A DNA stretch of 64,000 nt, taken from Stella humosa. GTDB lineage: Bacteria; Pseudomonadota; Alphaproteobacteria; ATCC43930; Allostellaceae. The stretch is taken from contig NZ_AP019700.1 of NCBI RefSeq assembly GCF_006738645.1, positions 4,880,001-4,944,000 of the forward strand, given 5' to 3'. Below, in pieces: positions 42,151 to 50,040 of the stretch (positions are counted from its first letter, which is position 1; each line of letters opens with the position of its first letter). Both the position numbers and the translations under genes were made by a program. Below the pieces are notes generated by a model. The model saw only the letters and a program-made list of their open reading frames with translations. It had not been told where the DNA came from and did not search any database.

Positions 42151-43955
42151 GCGTGCCCCGCGTGCGTCATCTCGAGAAGGAATTTCTGCATGTCCCAGGC
42201 GCCGGTCGGGCAGCGCTCGGCGCACAGGCTGCAGTGGAGGCAGACATCCTCGTCCTTCACCATCACCCGCCCGGTCTTCAACTCGCCTGAGACGTAGAGC
42301 GCCTGCGACAGGTCGGTGGAGGGTGCGTTGAGCCGGTCGCGCAGCTCGGGCTCCGGCCCATTGGCGGTGAAGGTGATGCAGTCGACCGGGCAGATGTCGG
42401 CGCATGCGTCGCACTCGATGCAGAGCCTGTCGGTGAAGACCGTCTGCACGTCGCAGTTCAGGCAGCGCTGCGCCTCGGCAAACGCCATCTGCGGGTCGAA
42501 GCCCAGCTCCACCTCGACGCCGATGTTGCGCAGCGTCTTCTCGGGCGGCGCCCATGGCACCTTCAGGCGCAGGTCGGAGGAGATGTCGTTGTCGTAGCTC
42601 CACTCGTGGATGCCCATCTTCTGGCCGGACATCTCGACCGCCGGGGGCGGGCGCTCGCCCACGTCCAGACCCTGGCAGAAGCGGTCGATCGAGATCCCCG
42701 CCTCGTGCCCGTGGGCCACCGCCCAGATGATGTTCTTGGGCCCGAAGGCGCTGTCGCCGCCGAAGAAGACGCGCGGGTTGGTCGACTGGAAGGTGGCAGG
42801 GTCGAGCTTGGGCAGGCCCCAGCGGTCGAAGGCGACGCCCGTGTCGGCCTCGATCCAGGGAAAGGCGTTCTCCTGCCCGACCGCGACCAGCACGTCGTCG
42901 CAGTCGACCCGCTCGTCCGGCTCGCCGGTCGGCACGAGCGAACGGCGGCCATCGGCGTCGTACTGCGCCCGCACCTTCTCGAACAGCATGCCGGTCAGCC
43001 GGCCGCCCTCGTGCAGGAATTCCTTGGGCACCATGAAGTTGAGGATCGGGATGCCCTCGTGGGTGGCATCCTCCTTCTCCCAGGGCGAGGCCTTCATCTC
43101 GTCATAGCCCGACCGGACGATGACCTTCACTTCGTCGCCGCCCAGCCGCCGGGCCGAGCGGCAGCAATCCATCGCCGTGTTGCCGCCGCCCAGCACGATC
43201 ACCCGCCGGCCGATCTTCTCGATATGCCCGAAGGAGACGCTGGACAGCCAGTCGATGCCGACATGGATGTTGGCCGCGGCCTCCTTGCGGCCGGGCAGGT
43301 CGAGGTCCTTGCCGCGCGGCGCGCCGGTGCCGACGAAGACGGCGTCGAACCCCTCGTCCAGGACCGCGCGCAGGCTGTCGACCTCCGCCCCCAGGCGCAG
43401 ATCGACGCCCATGCCGGTGATGTAGCCGACCTCTTCGTCGATCACCTCCTCGGGCAGGCGGAAGCGCGGGATCTGGCTGCGGATCATGCCGCCGGCGCGG
43501 GAATCGCGGTCGAAGATGGTGCAGTGGTAGCCGAGCGGCATCAGGTCGCGCGCCACCGTCAGCGCCGCCGGACCGGCGCCGATCAGCGCCACCCGCTTGC
43601 CGTTCTTGGCCGTCGGGATGGCCGGCAGGCGATCGGTGATGTCGTCCTTGTAATCGGCCGCCACGCGCTTCAGGCGGCAGATGGCGACGGGCTCGTCCTC
43701 CACCCGGCCGCGGCGGCAGGCCGGCTCGCACGGGCGGTCGCAGGTCCGTCCCAGGATCCCCGGGAAGACGTTCGATTTCCAGTTCACCATGTAGGCGTCG
43801 GAATAGCGCCCGGCCGAGATCAGCCGGATGTATTCCGGCACCGGCGTATGGGCGGGACACGCCCACTGGCAATCGACGACCTTGTGGAAATAGCTGGGAT
43901 TGCGAATATCGGTGGGCGGAACACCACCGTCGCCGCCCACACCGCGTCCATCCAT
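42135..43955 (-). CDS. FAD/iron-sulfur NAD(P)-ferredoxin-type oxidoreductase with C-terminal 2x[4Fe-4S]
   Basis: This 606-residue protein has an N-terminal cysteine-rich helical domain as in glutamate synthase small subunit (CQWACPAHTPV, CDRPCEPACRRG), two nucleotide-binding halves (VALIGAGPAALTVARDL for FAD at about 120; VIVLGGGNTAMDCCRSARR for NAD(P) at about 250) and, after about residue 490, a bacterial ferredoxin domain with CIECDACADICPVDC and CLHCSLCAERCPTGAW. This can pass electrons between NAD(P)H and the ferredoxin-dependent oxidoreductase encoded right after it. GGAAGGG precedes the ATG. It may make the oxidoreductase independent of soluble ferredoxin. Confidence 0.9.
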   Translation of the reverse strand: MDGRGVGGDGGVPPTDIRNPSYFHKVVDCQWACPAHTPVPEYIRLISAGRYSDAYMVNWKSNVFPGILGRTCDRPCEPACRRGRVEDEPVAICRLKRVAADYKDDITDRLPAIPTAKNGKRVALIGAGPAALTVARDLMPLGYHCTIFDRDSRAGGMIRSQIPRFRLPEEVIDEEVGYITGMGVDLRLGAEVDSLRAVLDEGFDAVFVGTGAPRGKDLDLPGRKEAAANIHVGIDWLSSVSFGHIEKIGRRVIVLGGGNTAMDCCRSARRLGGDEVKVIVRSGYDEMKASPWEKEDATHEGIPILNFMVPKEFLHEGGRLTGMLFEKVRAQYDADGRRSLVPTGEPDERVDCDDVLVAVGQENAFPWIEADTGVAFDRWGLPKLDPATFQSTNPRVFFGGDSAFGPKNIIWAVAHGHEAGISIDRFCQGLDVGERPPPAVEMSGQKMGIHEWSYDNDISSDLRLKVPWAPPEKTLRNIGVEVELGFDPQMAFAEAQRCLNCDVQTVFTDRLCIECDACADICPVDCITFTANGPEPELRDRLNAPSTDLSQALYVSGELKTGRVMVKDEDVCLHCSLCAERCPTGAWDMQKFLLEMTHAGHACRSH

Positions 43956-44137
43956 GAAAAGCGCCCTTCCTCAAGCCCCGGACAGGCCCTCTGCCGGGAC
44001 CATTTGTCGCGGAACCTTGCACCAACGACCGGCCGGCCGCAACGGCGTTTCGCCGGCCCCCGGCTGCCATGCTTCCGCCCATTTCGCGGGCGACATTCGC
44101 GTTCCCGGTTGGTGAATATCCCCCAAAGGAGCAAGCC

Positions 44138-44506
44138 ATGCGTGCCATTCCCTCCCGTGCCGCAGCCCTGTCCGCCGCCACCGTGGCGATCCTGGCGCTG
44201 GCCACGCCGCTCGCGGCCCATCACGGCTGGGGCGCCTACGATGCCGCCAAACAGTTGGAGCTGGCCGGCACCGTGAAGGAGATCAGCTACGACAACCCCC
44301 ACGGCACCATGCGGCTGGAGGTGCCGGGCAAGACCTGGACGGTCATCCTGGCGCCGCCGTCGCGCATGCGCAGCCGCGGCCTGACGCCCGAGATGGTGGC
44401 GGTCGGCCGGCAGGTGACGGTCGTGGGCTACCCGCACCGCACCGACGAGCAGGAACTGCGGGCCGAGCGCGTGGTGGCCGAGGGCAAGACGGTCGAGCTG
44501 CGCTGA
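44138..44506 (+). CDS. DUF6152 family periplasmic protein
   Basis: This 122-residue protein has a Sec signal (MRAIPSRAAALSAATVAILA, cleaved near LAAHHG) and a small beta-rich domain starting HHGWGAYDAAKQLELAGTVK, the DUF6152 hallmark, with a GKTWTVILAPPSRMRSRGL core resembling an OB-type barrel. The exposed N-terminal HH could bind a metal. AAAGGA precedes the ATG. It is followed 20 bases later by a DUF6644 membrane protein, a pairing found widely; the function is unknown. Confidence 0.8.
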   Translation: MRAIPSRAAALSAATVAILALATPLAAHHGWGAYDAAKQLELAGTVKEISYDNPHGTMRLEVPGKTWTVILAPPSRMRSRGLTPEMVAVGRQVTVVGYPHRTDEQELRAERVVAEGKTVELR

Positions 44507-44526
44507 CCGGCGACGGGGGCCGGACG

Positions 44527-45015
44527 ATGGGCGGCGCCGCACCGCAGGTCGCCTGGGCGCTGGCCATCGAACGGTCGGCGGCCGGCGACTTCATCCGCGA
44601 ATCGGCCTGGATCTATCCCTGGTCGAACATCGTCCATGTGGTGGGCGTGGCGCTGCTGCTGGGGGCGGTCGCCGTCTTCGACCTGCGCCTGCTGGGCGTG
44701 CTGCGGGCCGCGCGGCCGGCGGATGCGGCCGCCCTGGCGCTGCCGGTGGCGCGCCTGGGCTTCCTGCTGGCACTGCCGACCGGCCTCGTCCTTTTCGTCG
44801 CCGAGGCCAACGGCGTCGTCACCAACCCCGTGTTCCTGGTCAAGTTCGCGGCCATCGCCGTGGGCTTGGCCAACATCGCGGCCTTCCACCTGGGGCCGCT
44901 GCGCGATGTCGCCGCCTGGACCGGCATTCCGCCGGCAGCGCGCATGGTGGCCCTGCTGTCGCTGTCGGCCTGGCTGGTGGCCGCCGTCTGCGGCCGCTGG
45001 GCGGCATACGTCTGA
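44527..45015 (+). CDS. DUF6644 family membrane protein
   Basis: This 162-residue protein has four hydrophobic segments. Landmarks are SAWIYPWSNIVHVVGVALLL with a histidine inside the first helix, FDLRLLGVLRA and NPVFLVKFAAIAVGLANIA. Histidines within helices could ligate heme or metal, as in DUF2214/CopD-like membrane proteins. It is the companion of the DUF6152 gene before it. No experimental function is known to me. Confidence 0.8.
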   Translation: MGGAAPQVAWALAIERSAAGDFIRESAWIYPWSNIVHVVGVALLLGAVAVFDLRLLGVLRAARPADAAALALPVARLGFLLALPTGLVLFVAEANGVVTNPVFLVKFAAIAVGLANIAAFHLGPLRDVAAWTGIPPAARMVALLSLSAWLVAAVCGRWAAYV

Positions 45016-45080
45016 TTGGCGCCGGGGCCGCCGGCAGTGCTAACGTCGCGGCCCCGATTGCACGACGAGGCGCGCCTTTC

Positions 45081-46514
45081 ATGGCCGAAGACCTGTCCAT
45101 CAGCACGCCCTACACGAACCACTACTTCTCGTCGCTGGCGCCGGCGATGCTGCAGTTCGTGCCTCTGCTGCACCGCTGGCAGGCGGGGCCGGCCGCCACC
45201 CGGCTGCCGACGCAGGACCGCTTCAACTATGTCGAGTTCGGCTGCGGCCAGGCGCTGAGCCTGCTGATCATGGCCGCCGGCAATCCGAATGCCACCTTCT
45301 ACGGCATCGACTACAGCGCCGCCCACATCGCCCGGGCACGGCGCATGGCCGACCAGGCGGGGCTGGCCAACGTCGTGCTGATGGAGCGCGCGTTCGAGGA
45401 CATGAAGCCCGAGGACCTGCCGCCGATCGACATGGCGGTGCTGCACGGCGTCTATAGCTGGATTCCGCCGGCCGCCCGCGACGCGCTGGTCGACGTCATC
45501 GACCGGCACCTGCGGCCGGGCGGCATCGTCTATGTCAGCTACAACACGCTGACCTCGTGGACGGCGCTGCTGCCGATCCAGAAACTCCTGACCGAGTTCG
45601 CGGCCCAGGCCAGCGGCTCGCCGGAGGACCGGGCACGCAAGGCGCTCGACTTCCTGGAGAAGCTGCTGGAGACCAATTCCGGCCACTTCAAGGACGCCAA
45701 GGCGCTGGCCGCCTGGCTGAAGCACACCAAGGGCGGCGACATCCGCTACGTGCTGCACGAATACTTCGTCAGCCACTGGGAGCCGACGCCGCACAGCGAG
45801 GTGGCGGCCCGGTTTGGGCGGGCCAAGCTCAACTATGTCGGCACCTGCGACGTGGTGGACACGCTCGACCGCTTCATCCTGCAGCCGGCGGCGAGCAAGG
45901 CGCTGAGCGAGGTGCCCGCCGGCCCGCTGCGCGAGACGGCCGGCGACCTGATGCGCAACAACGGCTTCCGCCGCGACGTCTATGTCCGCGGGCCGGTGGC
46001 CACGACCCCGTCGGAGTGGCGCGACCGGGTGCGCGAGCAGCGGTTCGCCCTGATCCGCCGGCGCGACCGCTGCGGCATGAGCGCCAAGTTCCCGATCGGC
46101 ACGGTCGAGCTGAACAAGGAAGCGTTCGACCCGGCGCTCGACCGGCTGGCCGACGGGCCAGCGACGCTGGGCGACCTCCTGCCCATCATGGGCGAGACCC
46201 AGGACGGCAACGCGTTGCGCCGCCTGGTGACGATGGTGGCGGCCGGCTATGCCGCGCCCTGCCCGCCGGTCGATGCCGATCCAGGCCCGTCGGACCGGCT
46301 GAACCGGGTGCTGGCCGACGAGGTGGCGCTGGGGCATTCGCACGACGTGCTGGCCTCGCCCGTGCTGGGGGCGGGCGCGCGCGTCGCCACCCCGCGCATC
46401 GTGGCGCTGGCCAAGGACACCCCGCCGCCCGCGCCCGGCGCGCCCGAGGAGCCGGACTACCTGGCCGAGCGGCGGCTGATGGACAATCTGCGCGTGCGGC
46501 TGCGCCGGGGGTAG
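45081..46514 (+). CDS. SAM-dependent methyltransferase with methyltransferase regulatory domain
   Basis: This 477-residue protein has an N-terminal class I methyltransferase domain (about 45-200) with YVEFGCGQALSLLIMA (motif I, acidic E52 and GCG 54-56) and YGIDYSAAHIARARRMA (motif II), then a regulatory domain (about 210-300, HTKGGDIRYVLHEYFVSHWE) and a C-terminal winged region. This layout is that of the MethyTransf_Reg family, which includes rickettsial protein lysine methyltransferases. The target is unknown. It lies 65 bases after the DUF6644 gene and ends 6 bases before a convergent gene. Confidence 0.88.
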   Translation: MAEDLSISTPYTNHYFSSLAPAMLQFVPLLHRWQAGPAATRLPTQDRFNYVEFGCGQALSLLIMAAGNPNATFYGIDYSAAHIARARRMADQAGLANVVLMERAFEDMKPEDLPPIDMAVLHGVYSWIPPAARDALVDVIDRHLRPGGIVYVSYNTLTSWTALLPIQKLLTEFAAQASGSPEDRARKALDFLEKLLETNSGHFKDAKALAAWLKHTKGGDIRYVLHEYFVSHWEPTPHSEVAARFGRAKLNYVGTCDVVDTLDRFILQPAASKALSEVPAGPLRETAGDLMRNNGFRRDVYVRGPVATTPSEWRDRVREQRFALIRRRDRCGMSAKFPIGTVELNKEAFDPALDRLADGPATLGDLLPIMGETQDGNALRRLVTMVAAGYAAPCPPVDADPGPSDRLNRVLADEVALGHSHDVLASPVLGAGARVATPRIVALAKDTPPPAPGAPEEPDYLAERRLMDNLRVRLRRG

Positions 46515-46520
46515 CCGCCG

Positions 46521-47435
46521 TCAGCCGGCGAGGCGATCGGCGACCAGCGCCGCCACCGAGGGCAGGAAACCATCGTCCTCGTTGATCGCCTCGCCCGCCG
46601 ACATGGTGGTCAGGAAGAACTCCTGGCCGGCCGGCAGGATGGCGCGGATGGTGTCGTGGCGGCGGAAATTGGCGTTGTCGTCGCCGATCCAGCGCGTGCG
46701 CCCGGCCTTCGACCAGACCTGGCTGCCGGCCGGCAGGCCGGCGGCAAGATAGCCGTTCACCTGGTAGGCCGCGCGCGGCCGGTGGGGGCTGTCGAGGTCG
46801 CGCGCCAGGTGATCGCGCACCACTGCCGCGCGCGGCCCCGGCAGGATGTCGCCGTGGAACACGGCATACATCAGCCGGGCGACGGCTCCGGCGCTGAGCC
46901 GGTTGTGCCCTGCGCCGTCGGGGCCGAGCGATGCCCGCTCGCGCCCGTAGCGCTGGTCGTCCATCAGCTTCTGGTCGAGGTTGAGGCCCGCCAGCTCGGG
47001 CCAGTTCCAGGCCAGGAAGAAGCGGTTGAAGGCCTGGCGCCGGTCCTTCCAGCGGGCCATCTCCTCGTCCCCCAGCAGCGTATCGCCGGTGGTGCCGGTG
47101 ACGAGGTCGATGACGTAGTTGGTGGCCGTGTTGGACGACCACAGGATCATGTCGCGCATCGCCCGGTCGAGGTCGGGATGGTCGATGATACGGCCCTGCT
47201 CCAGCCAGGCCTGGCAGGCGACGAGGTGGAACACCTTCACCAGCGAGCAGGGGTAGAAGCCCATCGCCGGCCGCAGCGCCGCACCGCGTGGACGACCGCC
47301 CGGCCCGGGGCCGGTCAGCAGCACGAAGGCGAACTGGTCTTCGGGCAGGCGATGGCGGCGCAGGGCATCGCTGGCCAGCGCCTCTACTTCCCGGCCGATG
47401 CCGGCAAGGAGGGCATCCTCGTCGAAGAACGTCAT
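46521..47435 (-). CDS. Serine hydrolase of class A beta-lactamase fold, no signal peptide
   Basis: This 304-residue protein has the three active-site elements of the fold: S64-x-x-K67 in PCSLVKVFHL, the S-x-N-like SSN at 100-102 in LWSSNTATN, and a KAG triad in VWSKAGRTRW where true beta-lactamases have KTG. No export signal is seen, so it is cytoplasmic. It is probably an amidase or esterase rather than a resistance enzyme. It is the last gene in the minus direction after the carboxymuconolactone decarboxylase-like gene, separated by 120 bases with a hairpin. Confidence 0.82.
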   Translation of the reverse strand: MTFFDEDALLAGIGREVEALASDALRRHRLPEDQFAFVLLTGPGPGGRPRGAALRPAMGFYPCSLVKVFHLVACQAWLEQGRIIDHPDLDRAMRDMILWSSNTATNYVIDLVTGTTGDTLLGDEEMARWKDRRQAFNRFFLAWNWPELAGLNLDQKLMDDQRYGRERASLGPDGAGHNRLSAGAVARLMYAVFHGDILPGPRAAVVRDHLARDLDSPHRPRAAYQVNGYLAAGLPAGSQVWSKAGRTRWIGDDNANFRRHDTIRAILPAGQEFFLTTMSAGEAINEDDGFLPSVAALVADRLAG

Positions 47436-47450
47436 TGGAGACTCGCAGGT

Positions 47451-47500
47451 GGGATGGGGGTTCGGCCGATCGGCCGATTGGCTTGACCCCCAGCATCCCC
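47451..47500. terminator. Hairpin with inner perfect palindrome
   Basis: GGGATGGGGGT and ACCCCCAGCATCCC form a bulged outer stem, enclosing CGGCCGATCGGCCG (47463-47476), a perfect 14-bp palindrome. It lies between the CMD-like gene stop and the serine hydrolase start and could end the upstream operon or bind a regulator of the hydrolase. Confidence 0.45.
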
Positions 47501-47533
47501 GACCCTGCCCCGGCGGGCAAGATCAACCTGGGC

Positions 47534-47562
47534 GTTGGTCAGTCGGCGGGGTTGGTCAGTCG
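47534..47562. repeat. 17-bp tandem duplication across a stop codon
   Basis: GTTGGTCAGTCG occurs at 47534-47545 and 47551-47562. The second copy includes the stop codon of the CMD-like gene, so the first copy looks like a recent slip-strand duplicate left downstream. Confidence 0.6.
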
Positions 47563-47957
47563 CCGGCCGCCGGCTTGGCCTGGGCGTCGACCTCGTTGAA
47601 GGCCTCCCGCGCGATGCGGAAGCAGTCGACCCCGGCCGGAATGCCGCAATAGATCGCCACCTGGAGGAAGACCTCCCGGATCTCGGCCCGGCTGACGCCG
47701 TTCTTGAGGGCGCCCTTCACGTGCATCTTCAACTCGTGCGGGCGGTTGAGCGCGCTGATCATGGCGAGGTTCAGCATGGAGCGGGTCTTGCGCGGCAGGT
47801 CTTCCCGGCCCCAGACCCAGCCCCAGCAATACTCCGTCGTCAGCTCCTGCATCGGCATGTTGAAGTCGTCGGCGGCCGCGAACGACTTCTCGACGAACTC
47901 CGCCCCCAGCACATCCTTGCGGATGGCCAGGCCACGCTCGAACATCTCGTTGCTCAT
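47556..47957 (-). CDS. Carboxymuconolactone decarboxylase family protein
   Basis: This 133-residue protein has the CMD fold: ERGLAIRKDVLGAEFVEKSF, the core EYCWGWVWGREDLPRKTRSML and LNLAMISALNRPHELKMHVKGAL, abbreviated, with the active-type histidine in KMHVKGAL and IYCGIPAGVDCFR. It is close to PcaC of the protocatechuate path in length and motifs, but no other pca gene is nearby. AAAGGA precedes the ATG. It follows the LivK-type binding protein gene and a strong hairpin. Confidence 0.85.
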   Translation of the reverse strand: MSNEMFERGLAIRKDVLGAEFVEKSFAAADDFNMPMQELTTEYCWGWVWGREDLPRKTRSMLNLAMISALNRPHELKMHVKGALKNGVSRAEIREVFLQVAIYCGIPAGVDCFRIAREAFNEVDAQAKPAAGD

Positions 47958-47988
47958 CGGGAATCCTTTCCGTTCACGCGACGGCAGC

Positions 47989-48015
47989 CGGCCCGGCGGA
48001 AACCCCGCCGGGCCG
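47989..48015 (-). terminator. Strong intercistronic hairpin after the LivK-type gene
   Basis: CGGCCCGGCGG and CCGCCGGGCCG form a perfect 11-bp stem around a 5-base loop, 10 bases past the binding-protein stop. No T-run follows. It should stabilise the binding-protein mRNA or limit read-through into the CMD-like gene. Confidence 0.55.
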
Positions 48016-48024
48016 TCCGCGCCT

Positions 48025-49260
48025 CTACTTCTTCGACCAGACCGGCTGGGCCAGGGCGAGATCGAGCGGGAAGACGGTCTTGGGGATGCCGTCCTGCCAC
48101 TGCACGATTGTCAGGCCCGCATTCACCCGCCGGCCCTTCTCGTCGAACTTGATGAGGCCGCCCGGATAGTACTTGGAGGGCCCGAGGTCGAGCGTGCGCA
48201 GGGCCTGGGCGACCGCCTCCTTGTCGGCCTTGCCGGACTTCTCGAGTGCGGCCGCGATCACCCACATGTCGGCATAGGTCGAGATGCCGTTCTGGGTCAT
48301 CCAGGGCTCGCCATACTTGGTCTTCAGCTCGGCCATCAGCGGCTCGTGGCCCTTGGAGCCCCAGCTCCCGACGCAGGTCATGACGCCTTGCAGCAGCTCC
48401 GGCGCCATCGTCTTCAGCATGTCGGGCTCGGCAATGGCGATGCCGAACGAGATGGTCGGGATGCGCGCCTGGCCCAGGCCGAACTCGTTCATCTTCTCCA
48501 GGATCAGCTTGCCGTCGGAGATGACGGTCGGCAGGAAGAACAGCAGGTCGGGCCGGGTGGCGCGCACCTTCTGCACCAGGGGCGTGGCGTCGGACAGGGG
48601 CGGGGTGAAGGTCTCGTCGACGACGAGCTGCAGCCCGTGCTCCTTCAGCAGGCGCTCGCGCATCGGCTTCACGGACGCCACCGACGCGCCGGTGTTGTCG
48701 GTGATGATGGCGACGGTCTTGGGCTTCTTGCCGGTGGCGTTCTCGGCCACCTTCATCACCTCGGGCAGGCACTGCTCGGCCTGGGAGGCGGCCGTGGCCG
48801 AGGTCTGGAAGACGTACTTGAAGCCGCGGTCGGTGATGAGGTCGGAATAGGAGAGCGTCAGGACCGGCAACTGTGCGCGCTCCGTCACCTCCGTCACGGC
48901 CAGCGTGAAGGAGGAGAGGTAGGCGCCGCTGGCCGCCACCAGGTCGGTCTCCTGCGCCACCATGCGCTGGGCCGCGTTCTTGGCCTTCTCGGTGGTGTCG
49001 CCGGAATCGAGCAGTACCATCTTCAGCTTGGCGCCACCCAGCGCCTTGATGCCGCCCTGGGCGTTGATGTGCTCGATCGCCATCTCCGCACCCATGCGCA
49101 TGACCGCACCCGGGCGGGCATAGAGGCCCGACAGCGGCACCAGCAGGCCGACCTTCACCTCGGCCGGGTTCTGGGCGGCGGCGGGCGGGGCCAAGCCCAG
49201 CCCGGCCAGTACCGGCAGTGCGAGCGTCCAGAGCAATGTCGTCTTCGTCTTGGTGCGCAT
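48025..49260 (-). CDS. Branched-chain amino acid-type ABC binding protein (LivK-like)
   Basis: This 411-residue periplasmic receptor has a Sec signal (MRTKTKTTLLWTLALPVLAG, cleaved near AAAQN) and the two-lobed Peripla_BP_6 fold, with VGLLVPLSGLYARPGAVMRM, HINAQGGIKALGGAKLKMV and ITDNTGASVASVKPM. An in-frame ATG at 49287 exists, but MRTKTKTT gives a proper signal peptide. It is encoded after LivF rather than at the head of the operon. Ligands of this group range from amino acids to aromatic acids and amides. Confidence 0.92.
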   Translation of the reverse strand: MRTKTKTTLLWTLALPVLAGLGLAPPAAAQNPAEVKVGLLVPLSGLYARPGAVMRMGAEMAIEHINAQGGIKALGGAKLKMVLLDSGDTTEKAKNAAQRMVAQETDLVAASGAYLSSFTLAVTEVTERAQLPVLTLSYSDLITDRGFKYVFQTSATAASQAEQCLPEVMKVAENATGKKPKTVAIITDNTGASVASVKPMRERLLKEHGLQLVVDETFTPPLSDATPLVQKVRATRPDLLFFLPTVISDGKLILEKMNEFGLGQARIPTISFGIAIAEPDMLKTMAPELLQGVMTCVGSWGSKGHEPLMAELKTKYGEPWMTQNGISTYADMWVIAAALEKSGKADKEAVAQALRTLDLGPSKYYPGGLIKFDEKGRRVNAGLTIVQWQDGIPKTVFPLDLALAQPVWSKK

Positions 49261-49314
49261 CGTCGTTTCCTCCGTGGGTGAGGCCACTGTTCCCGTGGCT
49301 TGGTGAAAGGGCGC

Positions 49315-50040
49315 CTACATCCCGAGATAGGCTTGGCGGACGCGGTCGTCGGCGCGCAGCGTCCGGTTGTCGCCCTCGAGCACGACGCGGCCGGCCTCCA
49401 GCACATAGCCGTGGTCGGCCGATTCCAGCGCCTCGGCCACCCGCTGCTCGACCAGCAGGATGGTGAGGCCTGTGTCGCGGCGGATCTCGATCAGCTTCTC
49501 GAAGATGAAGTCGGCGATGGTCGGCGCCAGGCCCATCGACGGCTCATCCAGCATCAGCAGCTTGGGCGAGGAGGCGAGCCCCCGACCGATCGCCACCATC
49601 TGCTGCTCGCCGCCCGACAGCGTGCCGGCCAACTGCCCGCGGCGGTCGGCCAGGACGGGCAGCCAGGCCAGGATGCGCTGGATGTTGTGCTTCCAGTCGC
49701 GCTGGCCGGCCGCCGTGAAGGCCCCCATCTCCAGGTTCTCCATCACCGTTAGCGAGGGGAAGACCTGGCGCCCCTCGGGCACGTGGGCGATGCCGAGATG
49801 GGCGCGCCGGGCGGCCGGCAGCGCCAGCAGGTCGGTGCCCTCGAAGGTGATGCTGCCGGCGGTCGGCCGGACGATGCCGGAGATGGTCTTGAACAGGGTC
49901 GTCTTGCCCGCCCCGTTGGGTCCGACCACGGCCACGAACTGCCCGGCATCGACCGCCAGCGAGACCTGGCGCAGGACGGGCACGGCCGAATAGCCGGCCA
50001 CGACGTTCTCAAGAGTCAGCATTGGCTCAAGCGTCAGCAT
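49315..50040 (-). CDS. ABC transporter ATP-binding protein, LivF type
   Basis: This 241-residue ATPase has Walker A GPNGAGKTT, signature LSGGEQQMVAIGRGL, Walker B LLMLDEPSMGL and the LivF-type ending. The first twelve residues are a repeat (MLTLEPMLTLEN), from an 18-bp near-duplication of the start region; the ATG at 50022 gives the family-like N-terminus, while 50040 has a GGA-rich leader. The gene overlaps the fused LivM-LivG gene by 14 bases if 50040 is used. Confidence 0.92.
   Translation of the reverse strand: MLTLEPMLTLENVVAGYSAVPVLRQVSLAVDAGQFVAVVGPNGAGKTTLFKTISGIVRPTAGSITFEGTDLLALPAARRAHLGIAHVPEGRQVFPSLTVMENLEMGAFTAAGQRDWKHNIQRILAWLPVLADRRGQLAGTLSGGEQQMVAIGRGLASSPKLLMLDEPSMGLAPTIADFIFEKLIEIRRDTGLTILLVEQRVAEALESADHGYVLEAGRVVLEGDNRTLRADDRVRQAYLGM

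Noticed and set aside
40282-42603. Extended N-terminus for the oxidoreductase alpha subunit up to 42603
   Set aside because: The extra 151 residues overlap the flavoprotein gene in another frame and do not resemble the gamma domain, which begins after ATG 42150.
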